Below, piece after piece: positions 35,698 to 46,927 of a stretch of 64,000 nucleotides of DNA; positions within the stretch are counted from its first letter, which is position 1, and each line of letters starts with the position of its first letter. The position numbers and the translations under genes were made by a program. Where the stretch lies: assembly GCA_036417435.1 (NCBI GenBank), contig CM070903.1, positions 86,090,001 to 86,154,000 of the forward strand, read 5' to 3'. This DNA comes from Inia geoffrensis. Its lineage: Eukaryota > Chordata > Mammalia > Artiodactyla > Iniidae. Under the pieces are notes generated by a model, which was given only the letters and a program-made list of their open reading frames with translations, was not told the origin of the DNA and made no database searches.

Positions 35698-36039
35698 CCT
35701 GGGAGCAATTGACAGCTTTCTTGTCACTAGAGCAAAGCTAACAGCACAGAAAGCAGAGCAGAGATAAAGAAATTAGGCCCTTGGTGACATTGTTTAGCCA
35801 CAGACACCCACCATATCTCTGGGGGAGAAGGAACAAATGTTCCTTCCAGAAGGATTCCAAATAATAAATGAAGAAGCAGTGAGGGAAATAGAAACGCACC
35901 TTTAGAAACCAGAGTAGCAATTGCTCCAAACAAGATGCAGTGATGGATGCTAAAATTAGTTGATGAGACGTTAAACAAGAGATGTGATATTTGCATAGTT
36001 TTAGAGTATCTCTACCTCCAACTATTTATTAAGTATTGT
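35698..36039. other. Unique sequence
   Basis: The frame at 35727-35996 (-) is not supported by other evidence. Confidence 0.3.
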
Positions 36040-36570
36040 GATAATTTTAACATATGTCCACAAATCCTTTGATGCTATTTTCCCTAGGAGGTGAAGATTA
36101 GCCTACCTCCCCTTGGAGTGTGGGCTGGGCTTAGTGAATCCTTTTTCCAACTGAGTATGGAAAGAGGAAAGTGATAACTTTGAGTGGAAAAATCCAAACT
36201 GATCAACATTCTACAGAATATCTGACCAGTACTGTTCAGAAGTGTCAGGGTCATGAAAATCAATCAAAGAAATACAGAGCCCATCACAGACTGTAGGAAA
36301 CTAAGGAGACTTGACAGCTAAATGTGATGCAGGATCCTAGATTAGGTCCTGGAAGAGAAAAATAACATTAGTGGAGAAACTGGTGAAATCTGAATCGTCT
36401 GCAGTTTAATTAATAGTATTGTACTAAGTTAATTTCTTCATTTTGGTAATTGTATTGTGATTATATAAGTTAATAGTGGAAGCTGGGTGAAAAGTATGTG
36501 AGAACTCTCTGTAGTACCTTGGCAACTCTTCTATAAATATAAAATTATTCAAAAATAAAAAGTTAAAAAC
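36040..36570 (+). mobile_element. Old L1 (L1M/L1ME-type) 3' UTR
   Basis: TCTGACCAGTACTGTTCAGA, AGGATCCTAGATTAGGTCCT, GAGAACTCTCTGTAGTACCT and TAAAATTATTCAAAAATAAA are in the order of an old L1 3' end. The same family recurs at 47.8-48.5 kb. Confidence 0.7.
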
Positions 36571-37052
36571 AAACAATTCAAAGGCAAAGAACAGAGGAAA
36601 ATAATATAGCTAGCAGAAAAATGATTGAGAGCCGTACAAAGCAGCTCTTACAAACCCATTGAAAAGTGGGCAAAAAAGATAAATACGTGATTTATAGTGA
36701 GAAATACAAATAGACATATAAGAATAAACAGGCTTACTAAGAAAGTCATGAAAAATAAAATCATGTCCCTCTTTTATCAGCCTATCTAATTAGTAAATAT
36801 TAAGAAAAGATAATAAAGTTACTTCTTTGAGCTTATGAAAAGAATAGATAGTCTCATGTACTCTTGTTATAATGTAAATTGATATAACTTTTGTGGATAA
36901 TTTATCAAAACACAAATAAAAATTTAAAAATACACAAATCTTTGAGGCAGAAAGTCCACCTTGAGTTATAGAACTGACTATAAATTTTTTTTTTTAGTTC
37001 TTCTTCATTGTGTGTCTGAATTTTTTTAAGCAATGAGCATGTGTTACATTTT
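36571..37052. other. Unique or old LINE-derived AT-rich sequence
   Basis: CAAACCCATTGAAAAGTGGG and CTCATGTACTCTTGTTATAA resemble L1 ORF2-type sequence in diverged form, so part may be LINE. Confidence 0.35.
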
Positions 37053-37066
37053 AAATTAGGCTTTTA
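37053..37066 (+). repeat. Target-site duplication, left copy
   Basis: AAATTAGGCTTTTA, repeated exactly at 37732-37745. The pair bounds the L1, the nested SINE and the downstream tag as one insertion. Confidence 0.8.
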
Positions 37067-37297
37067 CTGGGACGAAGTGAGAGAGTGGCATGGACATATA
37101 TACACTACCAAACATAAAATAGATAGCTAGTGGGAAGCAGCCGCATAGCACAGGGAGATCAGCTCGGTGCTTTGTGACCACCCAGAGGGGTGGGATAGGG
37201 AGGGTGGGAGGGAGACGCAGGAGGGAGGAGATATGGGGAGATATATATATATATATATATAACATATATATATATATGTATCTGTTAAAAAAAAAAA
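37067..37297 (+). mobile_element. 5'-truncated L1 3' UTR
   Basis: GTGAGAGAGTGGCATGGACA, AGCAGCCGCATAGCACAGGG, TCGGTGCTTTGTGACCACCC and GGGTGGGATAGGGAGGGTGG are the cetartiodactyl L1 3' UTR. A TA repeat (37238-37276) replaces part of the usual end, and an 11-A tail closes it at 37287-37297. Confidence 0.9.
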
Positions 37298-37302
37298 TGA
37301 GG

Positions 37303-37632
37303 GGGCTTCCCTGGTGGCACAGTGGTTGAGAATCCGCCTGCCAAAGCAGGGGACACGGGTTCGACCCCTCGTCTGGGAAGATCCCACGCGCCGGGGAGCA
37401 ACTAAGCCCGTGCGCCACAACTACTGAGCCTGCACTCTAGAGCCCACGTACCACAACTACTGAGCCCGCGTGCCTAGAGCCTGTGCTCCGCAACAAGAGA
37501 AGCCACCACAATGAGAAGCCTGCGCACCGCAACGAAGAGTAGCCCCCGCTCGCCACAATTAGAGAAAGCCCGTGTGCAGCAACGAAGACCCAACACAGCC
37601 AAGAATAAATAAATTAAATTAATTTATTTTTT
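37303..37632 (+). mobile_element. Long-form CHR SINE nested between L1 and its tag
   Basis: It runs from GGCTTCCCTGGTGGCACAGT through AACTAGAGAAAGCCCG-like sequence to CCAACACAGCCAAGAATAAA. It is flanked by AAAAAATGAGG (37292-37302) and AAAAAAGAGG (37633-37642), a probable TSD with one base lost. Confidence 0.88.
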
Positions 37633-37642
37633 AAAAAAGAGG

Positions 37643-37731
37643 AAAAATATTTTAGGATCGTCTAAAGTATTTTGCCTATAAAAATAGAGTTATTATAATG
37701 TTAAAAAATAAAAAAAATAAAAAATAAAATA
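37643..37731 (+). mobile_element. L1 3'-transduced segment and second A-rich tail
   Basis: About 60 bp of non-L1 sequence (includes AGGATCGTCTAAAGTATTTT) follow the first L1 poly(A). They end in an A-rich tail of about 30 bp that abuts the right TSD (37732-37745). Poly(A), unique tag, second poly(A) and TSD in this order are the mark of L1 3' transduction. Confidence 0.6.
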
Positions 37732-37745
37732 AAATTAGGCTTTTA

Positions 37746-39819
37746 AAAGAAAAAAAAAAGTTGAGAATATATACCTGTATCATAAATGCTCACTGAATTG
37801 AGAATGATACAGTCCTGAGATTCTTACAACTATATTTATTAATGTGTCAAGTAATAAGAATCCCAGAATGAAAAATATATTACTTAACCCCCTAAGAAAT
37901 ACAAGTTGAAGCAAACAATTTTGTATGGCCTGAAACATCTGTCATTTATAGAGGCTATAATGATTTTAACTAGCTATATTAGTCTTTTACATTTAGTTAA
38001 ACAGAGGTTCTAGAAATTAAAATGACAAAAAGGAGACTTACATTGCCAGAAAAGTTTGTTAATTAGCATCTAACGAAAATCTTTCATTTTTAAATGCCAA
38101 AATATCTGAGCCAAGATTAAGAGATTTTTAGCCATGATTAGATTATTTTCCAGTCATAAAATGTATCAAATTGTAACTCGTGTTTATTAATATAGCTCTC
38201 GTTTTTTATAAACTAGAACAAAGTCTATGTAGAATTGGCAAATAAGTTTAAAAACTAAATATAACTCTATACATTGTGATTTGGAATTTCATTTGGATCT
38301 TATTTTTTATAGCCAAATAAACTCATACTTCATTTAAAAATAAATAAAATTAGGTTTTTAGAAGGTATTTACTTAAAAATAATTACAGCAGAATACTATA
38401 AAGACAGAAAGATGACATTGGAAAAGAAGATTTATTGGCACATAAAGATGCTCATGATATTTTGTGAAGTGAAAAAAGCTAGATTAAAAATGTTACCTAT
38501 AACATGATCTATTTTTATATAAAATAAATACTATGCATTTTTAAAGAGACTAGAAGGTTATATATCAAAATGTGAATTGTGGCTATTTTTTGTGTAATAG
38601 GTCTACATGTGATTTTCAGATCTTTTTTCTTCTTTATATTTTCTGTAAGAGAGATATATTGCTTTTTGTATTAAAGTTCTTCCATAAGTAAATGAAAAGT
38701 GGCATAAGAAAATGACAGTTTATTTCAATCAGTCTTAATTATTTATCATCAAAACCATTTATGGATTGTGGGTCTGTATGTGCTGCCCTGCTTTCTTCAA
38801 GTTTACAGCACTTTCAGCCTGTGTGTATTGCAGGCTTTGGTGATCTGTTTTTGAAAAGAGGAACTTTGATCCAGGCTCACAGCTGTGGGAGTGGACTCTG
38901 AATTAATGTTGCCTATGGTTAGAAACAAAAATAAATCTTTTGTTGGAAATACCACTATTTTTATTGACAGAAAGATAACCTTAAACAGATAATAAGCAGA
39001 TTCAAATCAGGCTTAAAGGGTAAGGGAAACTCCTCATTCGTTTTTCAGAAAGAGTTTGAGAACCGTTGCCTTATAAAAGAACTCAGCCCTAGGTCTGTGA
39101 AAAACATGGAAGATAAATTCATCCGAAGAGAGGAGAACATTTCACAAAAGAGCTGATCGCTAATGCAGGTCTGAGTACCTGTCTCAGACAATTGGTGGCA
39201 GCTCTGACTTTTACCTTGGCCTCAGTATTCTTGACACAAGTCACAGAAGCAAGGATTAGTGGAGGGACCTTCTAAGACTGTCTGGCACATAAATGGCTAA
39301 TTAACTCCTGATTGGATCCTATTAAATCCCCATTTCCTTTTGAATTACATCCAGCCTTTTCCTCTACCCCCTAAAAATTTATAAATACTGTATAAAAGAC
39401 AAAAATTGTAGCTGAGGGTCTTAATTACATAATCTTACTTCTGCATTGGTGTCTCAAAATAGCATGTTCACTTTTTCTCTTAAACAGTCACCTAGGTTGC
39501 TCATGGCAATGATCAGCCAGGCAAAACATGCACAGATCCAGGCCCAAACCCACAGTCCCAAGCAGGAAAAAGATTCCCACGGGGAAAGATGACGTTTACA
39601 TTGCCTAAGTGATGTTAAAGCAAATCCTGTTCATTTAGGTGGAAAACGTGTAAAACCCTTGGGACAGCAAAGGTCTGTTTCAGAAGTGAGGACGAAGGCC
39701 AAGTATCCCTCTCTATATCAGTGCTGCCGACCCTGGGTTTTCTCCCTCTCTTGTGTCACCCCTTTTCCTGCCTCCCTGTCGAGAAGGCAGAGCAGACTAA
39801 AGGAGAGCAGGTGAGCTTT
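37746..39819. other. Unique AT-rich sequence
   Basis: No gene or young repeat is recognised. GAGTTTGAGAACCGTTGCCT near 39054 could be a hAT terminus. Confidence 0.3.
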
Positions 39820-40030
39820 GAAATCAGTCACAGCTGTGTTTGCAGCCCGCCACCGTTAGCCATGTGACCTCAGGCAAGTTAATATGCCCCTTTTTGGTCC
39901 TCAGTTTCCTCATCTGTAGAATGAGGCATAGTAATAAGTTCCTTAAAAGGCTGTTGTGAAGACTCAGTGTGGGTCTATGTAAAATGGCAGGCACCCTTGA
40001 AATGATGGTGATTATCATCATGACTTTCAC
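39820..40030 (+). mobile_element. MIR SINE
   Basis: AGCCATGTGACCTCAGGCAA, TCCTCAGTTTCCTCATCTGT and AGGCTGTTGTGAAGACTCAG are in MIR order. Confidence 0.8.
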
Positions 40031-41691
40031 ACTCATGGGCTGACTCTTCATCTGAAAATATGGTTCCTGATACCGTGCCCTGAAATATTTAAAAGGAACC
40101 AATGCAGAGCTGAGGGCAAGAGATCTTCTTCTCTATTGCATAAGCAGAAAGAAACACCTGAATGTAAATAGTGTCGGCAGGCTAACATAACATTCTAATG
40201 ATCAAGTATTGTCTGGCTAAAGATATGGAAAGTTCTTACAGTGATAAATTTTTAACATAGAAATTTCAGTGCCTTAAATCCATTTTGGAAACAGGCAGAG
40301 CATAAATAAAAGTCAACTCTTCCCTGGTTGTTTGGGTGATAGCAGGTGGCAATTGAGAAGACAGGAGTCAATGTGTGTGTGAGAGTTAAAAACAAATGTC
40401 TTATGAGGTAAATAACTTGAACAATAAGAATGGAGATCTTTCTTGAACAGGAACCCAGGTCACTTGGGTGTCATTTCTCTGGGAGCCTCTCTGTTCTGTT
40501 CAATATTACAGTATGTTGCAAAGCAGGGTCCTCTTGGCTTGGCCACGTTCTTCTGTCCTCTTATCTATTTCCCTTTTCATTCCTTTATTGTGCATCGGGA
40601 TTTTCTCTCACTTGATTAGTCTTTTCCTGCCACAGACTTTGCTTTCCCCTTCCTCTTGCCCCCAGCTTCATGTTGGTTCTCACATTACCTTGCCCCTAAT
40701 TGTCACACTGAGTAGGTGTTCAATGCCATCTTTTGTTGGAAAGATACAGAGCATATGAAACTACCCAAATGCCTTCCCTTTCTGCTCTCCACACCAGTCT
40801 TACATAAGCCCTTCCTGATTGCTTAGTCAGACGGGATTGTCACGGGCACCCTGGAGCACACTCTCTGTTAACTGAGAGCCATTTCCTCTCCCTAGCATCA
40901 CTAAAGGAACATTCCATTTGAGCTCAAAACTTATATTTAGGTACTGTGTTTAGATGAAATTTTCTTTCCCATGCCGACTGCTCTGTACTCCCAGATCATT
41001 ACAGAACTCATAGTATCCAGTATTGTAGTAGATGTGTTTGGGGAGCTGTGCCTCCCTCTAGATTAATGCTGAATTATCCACAGACAAATTAAATATACAC
41101 TTAGTGCTCTGGGAAAGCAGAGGCATTAAACCAAATGAACTACTAAAAACACCAACACCAAAAACTATTCAGAAATTACAAAACACATGGAAATTAGAAA
41201 TTCTGGAAAGAAGCAATTTTAATTAAGAACATTTCACTAGTGTATTTTTAAAACATTTAAATTATATTTTGAATTGCATGTGGGACAGGAACACCACAAA
41301 CCTTCCAGGATTTAGGACCTGCTTAATTCATACTCTGTGTCTGGTCTTGATGAAGAGTTCTAAGTGAAACCTTGACCAGTCCCCTGAAACCTTACTCAAA
41401 ATCAAGTGTTTCTGAATGTGGACATTTTTCAGGGGTTCAGGCTCTCAAAGGGATCTGAGACCCTGAACTGTTTAAGAACCACTGCACTGTGTTTGATTCA
41501 TCTTTGTTTATCTGGGGCTAGGGCAGTGCCCAGCAGAGTAAGCACATAATCCTGGTTGATATTCAATGGGTCTTTCTGAGTACTAAAGAATATGATTTTT
41601 TGACACTTTTTATGTATCAAAGAGATGTAATTAGTGATTCTGTGGCCCTACTGTGTCTTGGTTATTTAACATTTTTGTCTGCATGGCTTCA

Positions 41692-41693
<2 letters not shown>
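40031..41693. other. Unique sequence with L2-like and hAT-like pieces
   Basis: L2-type endings appear near 40640-40745 (GAGTAGGTGTTCAATGCC) and 41480-41580 (GGGGCTAGGGCAGTGCCCAG). TGTTTAAGAACCACTGCACT near 41469 resembles a hAT terminus. No gene is recognised. Confidence 0.4.

Positions 41694-41731
<38 letters not shown>
41694..41731 (+). repeat. (CA)n microsatellite
   Basis: About 19 uninterrupted AC units. Confidence 0.95.
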
Positions 41732-41734
<3 letters not shown>

Positions 41735-41984
41735 TTTTTTTTTTAAAATTATTAGATGGTTCCTAGTACTTTGATAAGCTTAGAAAAGTCCAAGCATTGA
41801 ACTTGGTAAAAGGGTCATTTACTGTGTTTTGATATCAGCGTTTGCTATTCCTTAAGTCAGAAATGTTTTTAGGTACCCCATCTTCTCATTTGTCAATTTA
41901 AAATCAGCCTGTTATTGTTTTGTTTGTTTTTAAAATTGGCAGGTGTTGTCTGAAGGCAAAATAAATCCAGAGGATTTTGTCCCC

Positions 41985-42165
41985 ATTATCAGAGGTTCTG
42001 CAATATCTGTGTGTCCTTGAGTCCCCGGGAAGCCTGTTAAACACGTGGATTCCAGAGCCCCACCCACAGAAGATCAAGATAACTGGTCTGGAATCCACAT
42101 TTTTAACCAGGACCTCAGTTGATTCTGAGAAGGATGTTCTGACTTTGAAAAACACCGTTCTATAT
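41985..42165. mobile_element. MER5A-type hAT element
   Basis: CGTGGATTCCAGAGCCCCAC, TGGTCTGGAATCCACATTTT and TGATTCTGAGAAGGATGTTC follow the MER5A pattern (aatcacctggggagc ... cccaggtgattct). Both ends are diverged. Confidence 0.6.
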
Positions 42166-42964
42166 TGGCTTACTCTCTCCATTAATATTCATTGAGGTTT
42201 TAATGTAAATTTAGGGGGGCAAATGAGCACTTATCACTCTTACAACTTTCCTTTGAGTCTGCCTCTCCAAGAGACAAAGTAAATGTGGAAAACTGCTCTA
42301 GGGGAGAAGTGACCAGCCCTGTTTGAGACTTGTGGGATTTGTTTTCTTTCGAACACGTGAGTAAATTCTAAACTAATCTGTGAAAACCTAAGTAGCACTG
42401 CAGAGAAACTTCTCCCTTTATTATCTGCTTCGTCTTGGGTGCTAGAGCGTGTCAGGTTTAACACTGAAATTTGCAAGACCCATAGCCAGTGGATTCCTGA
42501 GCATGATGGCGGAGGTTTATGGCACTCAGCCACCCTGTTTGCAAGTTTGTTTGTTCTCACTTCATGCAGCTACATCCTAAGTGTATTATAGCTATTTGTG
42601 GAGTGCCAGCCTATTGTTGCAGATAAATGTGTTGATAGTACATAGCCTTTCTTCTCACACACACTTCTGACAAGGGGAGACTGTGCTTGGTTTTGTTTTG
42701 TTTGCTTTGAGAACATTTATTGGATACTTGTGTGTGATGACTACAGCTACTTAATTTTGCATATATTTCATGTAATTCTCACAACGTCAGCAAATTACAG
42801 CTGTTGTTACATCCTATGATATATTATTATGATGACAATACGGTACCCCTGCACCCCAAGGACTGCAACCCCAGCGCTCTGCACAGCTGTCTCCTTGTCT
42901 CCTCCTGGAACACCTCTCATAGGTGCAAGGTGAGCACCATTTCTTTGATGCAATAATAATGAAT
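42166..42964. other. Unique sequence, with a MIR-like piece
   Basis: AGAACATTTATTGGATACTT ... CATGTAATTCTCACAACGTC at 42710-42810 resembles the reverse MIR end. The rest is unrecognised. Confidence 0.4.
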
Positions 42965-43590
42965 ACATTAATTTTTTAAATTGAGGTATAATTGACATAT
43001 GGCATTATATTAGTTTTGGGTGTACTACATAATGATTTGCTATTTGTATATATTTATTGCAAAATTACTACAATATGTCTATTCAACATCTGTCACCCTA
43101 CATAGTTACAAATTTTTTTTTCTTGTGATGAGAACTTTTAAGATCTACTCTCTTAGCAGCTTTCAAATATGCAAGACAGTGTTAACTATAGTCACCATGC
43201 TGTACCTTGCAGCCCCATGACTTATTTATTTTACAACTGGAAGTTCATAACTTTTGACCCCCTTCATCCATTTCATCCCTCCCCGCCTCTGGCAACCACC
43301 AATCTGTTCTATGACTTTTTTTTTTTTTTTTAAGATCCCACATGTAAGCAAGATCATATGGTATTTGTCTGTCTCTGTTTGACTTATTTCACTTAGTATA
43401 ATGCCCTCAAGGTCCATTCATGTTGTCACAAGCGGCAAGCTTTCATTATTTTATATGGCTGAATAATATTCCATTGAGTGTGTATATCACATTTTCTTTA
43501 TCCATCTATTAATAGATACTTAGGTTGTTTCCATATCTTAGCTATTGTTGCAATGAACATGGGGGTGAAGATATCTTCTTATTTTCAAAA
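42965..43590 (-). mobile_element. Older L1 3' fragment
   Basis: Reading plus strand: AATTGAGGTATAATTGACAT, CACCAATCTGTTCTATGACT, TTCACTTAGTATAATGCCCT, GCTGAATAATATTCCATTGA and TTGCAATGAACATGGGGGTG. This is the 3' UTR and last part of ORF2 of an L1M-type element, inverted. An A-rich interruption (T run at 43316-43332) lies in the middle. Confidence 0.85.
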
Positions 43591-43729
43591 TAAGAAATAA
43601 TACTGGCATCCTGCCTCTAGAAAACAGGCAAGATCAGCTCTTAAAAATGACTGAGATCTAGGTGCAGTTGCAGAGTTCTGTGGCAGCTAAAAAATGACTG
43701 TCAGATAGAAGAGTGCTGTCAGGTGGGAA

Positions 43730-43945
43730 GAGTTCAGCCTTAGACCCGGCCTCACACTCCACGCTGACGCTTCCCAGCCCTGTGACTTAGGGCAAGTTAC
43801 CTAATCTGCACTTGTACCTCAATTTTCTCGCATATAAACCAGGAATATGAAAACCTGCCTTTGAGCATTGTCATGAGGATTAAATGAGATAACTAGTGTC
43901 TGGCACATACCAATTCACAAATAAGCTTTGCAAATGCTTTTCTGT
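43730..43945 (+). mobile_element. MIR SINE
   Basis: CCCTGTGACTTAGGGCAAGT, CCTCAATTTTCTCGCATATA, TGTCATGAGGATTAAATGAG and GTGTCTGGCACATACC. Confidence 0.8.
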
Positions 43946-45464
43946 TTTTTAACTAGACAAAGATGAATCTTCCCCACTGAAATATTTTTCTTTAGAAAGA
44001 TAACAGTACATGCTTTTAGCATAAACCTGTATCTGACTTCTATATAATAATGGGCAAGATAAGGCACCAGAAATCTTTTAGAATTTTTTTTAGGTGAGTT
44101 CTATTAGTCTGTGTTAAAGAAGCAAAAACCTTTTACTACAGACTGAGAAGGAAGAGAAAGGAAAAAACTGGCCTCTTTAAACAATGAGGGATTTTTTTGT
44201 CAGTATCTTAAAGAAGCTTTTCTTATATAAACAGGAGTATTTGCTGGTCAGTACCCAGATTTCTTTTTCTTTTGATGTATATTAAAAAAATTAAAAGGAA
44301 TATTCTTAGAAAGACATCTGTGCCTGGGGTGACTCACATTTTGATCAATCCCTGTGAACCGAGCTTTTCAGGGGATGTGCAATTATTTGCTCGGTTAGGC
44401 TTAAACTTTTTATTTATCTAATCACCCCCCTGTAATGCTTTGATCTGAACTTCCAAGGCTTATTTTTCAACCACTTTAGCTACATATTTTAAGTCTTATG
44501 GTCTAATCAACCCTAGCCCATAAAACATGCAATGTCCTGTTTAATGCATCCTATTAGGAAATCAGCTGCCACATGGATTTTGAAATCTCCCACTTTGTGA
44601 CTGGGTGAGCTGTTTGGAAGTGTCATTAATGTCATTATTCTGGTAGAGCAAGAGAGAACCGGCAGCCAAGTGCACCCTCTGCATCCCGGCTGGCTTCCCC
44701 TTGCTAGCGCTTGCCATGTGACTCAAAGGTGAATCACCGATTTCTGCAGGTGTATGCTAGGGAGTCCTGGAAGCCTTCCACAGCCCAGCGGGGGCAAATG
44801 TTTACTTCATCAGTTCATGGGGTTACTCAGTAGATCCAGCTAACTTAATCTGACTGTACAATAGCTTAAAAATGTATGTATGTGAGTGTATTGTATATAT
44901 ATTTACATATATATTTATATTCCAGGAATGCACTGCAACTTAGAAATTGAAAAATAAAATCTGTCACTGAATAATTAGAAACTGCATTAATTTGGAATCT
45001 TTGGAAAGAAAATAATTCCTATGTATATCAGTTTTCTTGCAAAACCCACTCTTGGTAATGGGATTCCTCTCTTTTCTCTCTGGTTGGACCACGTGAAGGA
45101 CAAGAGGCCACCAACACGTGGGAATTAGCAGACTCTAATTCCTTTCTCAGCCTTGGAGCTTATTTATTTGAGTATCTTCAAAAACTCTGACACATCAGAG
45201 TTTTTCTTTTTGAAGAACACAATTTTTTTCTGTGGAAACAAAAAGGTAAATATAAAGACAACTATATTTCTTTACTTCTCTAATCTCTGAACCAACCTTA
45301 CTTTTATATGATAGCAGTGCCTAATGAAGATAACAGCCATCAATTAACTAAAGAAACAAGATGGAAAAGGATTGCAATATAGCCACAATGCATAAATTTG
45401 CTAAAAAAATTGATGGTCGTTAATCAAGATGCATGACACAACATGATATACAATGGTTAACGGC
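43946..45464. other. Unique sequence containing a possible conserved element
   Basis: No gene is recognised. The part at 44330-44830 is repeat-free and retains seven or so CpGs (GAACCGAGCTTTTC, TGCTCGGTTAGG). It is the best candidate regulatory block on this side. Confidence 0.3.
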
Positions 45465-45715
45465 TAACATTTGATTTCTCCCTATGTTCCACACCATTTA
45501 AAATGCTTTACATATACCATTTATTTTAATTATCAGAACAACCCTATAACTAATGTTGGTTCTATTATTGTCTCCATTTTACAGATGAGAAACTCTAGGC
45601 GGAGAGAAGTTAAGTAACTTGCCTAAGGTCACACACACAGATAATAAAAGATGAAGCTAAAATTTAAACCCAGCCAGACAGACCCCAGAGCCTGAATTAT
45701 AAAACACTATGTTAT
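45465..45715 (-). mobile_element. MIR SINE, near full length
   Basis: ATGCTTTACATATACCATTT, CCATTTTACAGATGAGAAAC, AACTTGCCTAAGGTCACACA and CCCCAGAGCCTGAATTATAA. Confidence 0.85.
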
Positions 45716-46189
45716 TACGTTCTAATGACAGATTTTTTTTTAACAAACACATCAGAATCTATACATCCAAATGAATCCTGCCCACCCCAATGTAGTCACC
45801 TATGCATACTTTACACTTATTCCAAATGTTGCCATGGCTCAACAAATCTACAGCTTTCTCTCTCTTAAAAAATATTTTTTTCCTTTTAAAAATTTCCCTC
45901 ACAGACTAGGGTTCATTGTTCTAAATGTCACCAGTAAAAGCTTTACCCATTGAGGCTAGATTTGATTTTTGGAAACAGTCAAAAGTAATTCAGAACCCAG
46001 GATGGTGAAGCGAGGAGTGAAGTTTGGTAAGATCACTATACCTTAAACTGTCTCTAAAGATAATTTTCAAACAGGGATCCTACAATTCTAAAAATGTTTT
46101 GTGTAATGGCAGTGTCATTAAAACAAAGGTATAAACTTGCGAAGGTCATTCTGGAGAGCATTGGATAGCAGTAACAGATGTGTCTGATA
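45716..46189. other. Unique sequence
   Basis: Nothing recognised. Confidence 0.3.
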
Positions 46190-46204
46190 CAGTGATTCAT
46201 TCTC
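46190..46204. repeat. Target-site duplication, left copy of chimera
   Basis: CAGTGATTCATTCTC, repeated exactly at 46913-46927. The pair encloses both the SINE part and the L1 part. Confidence 0.85.
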
Positions 46205-46416
46205 ATTTTAAAAAAAATGTTTTGTTGCTATTTTTAAATTAATTAATTTTATTTTGGGTCACATTGCGTCTTCGTTGCTGGGCGTGGGCTTTCTCTAGTT
46301 GCAGCGAGGTGAGCAGGAGCTACTCTTCCTTGCGGTGCACGGGCTTCTCATTGCAGTGGCTTCTCTTGTTGCGGAGTGCGGGCTCTAGGCACGCAGGCTT
46401 CAGTAGTTGTGGCTCA
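46205..46416 (-). mobile_element. 5'-truncated CHR SINE half of L1-SINE chimera
   Basis: Read on the minus strand it starts inside the SINE at TGAGCCACAACTACTGAAGC. It runs through AACTAGAGAAAGCCCACGCC to an A-rich tail that abuts the left TSD. Its 5' end is joined directly to the L1 poly(A) at 46416/46417. Confidence 0.88.
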
Positions 46417-46912
46417 TTTTTTTTCTCTTTTTTTATTGAAGTAGAGTTGATTTACAATGTTGTGGCAACCTCTGCTGTACAGCAAAGTGACTCAGTTATC
46501 CACACATACACATTCTTTTTTATATTATTTTCCATCAGTTTATCCCAGGATACTGAATATAGTTCCCTGTGCGATACAGTAGGCCCTTGTTTATCCCTTC
46601 TAAGTGTAATAGTTTGTATCTGCTAATCCCAAACTCCCAGTCCATCCCTCCCCCACCCACCTCTCCGCTGGCAACTGCAAATCTGTTCTCTATGTCTGTG
46701 AGTCGGTTTCTGTTTTGCAGATAGGTTCATTTGTGCCATATTTTAGATTCCATGTATAAGTGATATCATATGGTATTTAACCTTCTCTTTCTGACTTACT
46801 TCACTTAGTATGATAATCTCTAGTTGCATCCATGTTGCTGCAAATGGCATTATTTTGTTCTTTTTTATGGCTGAGTAGTATTCCATTGTATATATGTACC
46901 ACATCTTCTTTC
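46417..46912 (-). mobile_element. 5'-truncated L1 half of L1-SINE chimera
   Basis: Minus-strand L1: the last ORF2 codons (ACTACTCAGCCATAAAAAAG), then the 3' UTR (ACCGACTCACAGACATAGAG, TCACTTTGCTGTACAGCAGA), then CAATAAAAAAAG and a short A tail. The L1 5' truncation point (46912) abuts the right TSD at 46913. Confidence 0.9.
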
Positions 46913-46927
46913 CAGTGATTCATTCTC

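Noticed and set aside
46264..46626. 120-codon plus-strand frame
   Set aside because: It is antisense to the SINE and L1 halves of the chimera.
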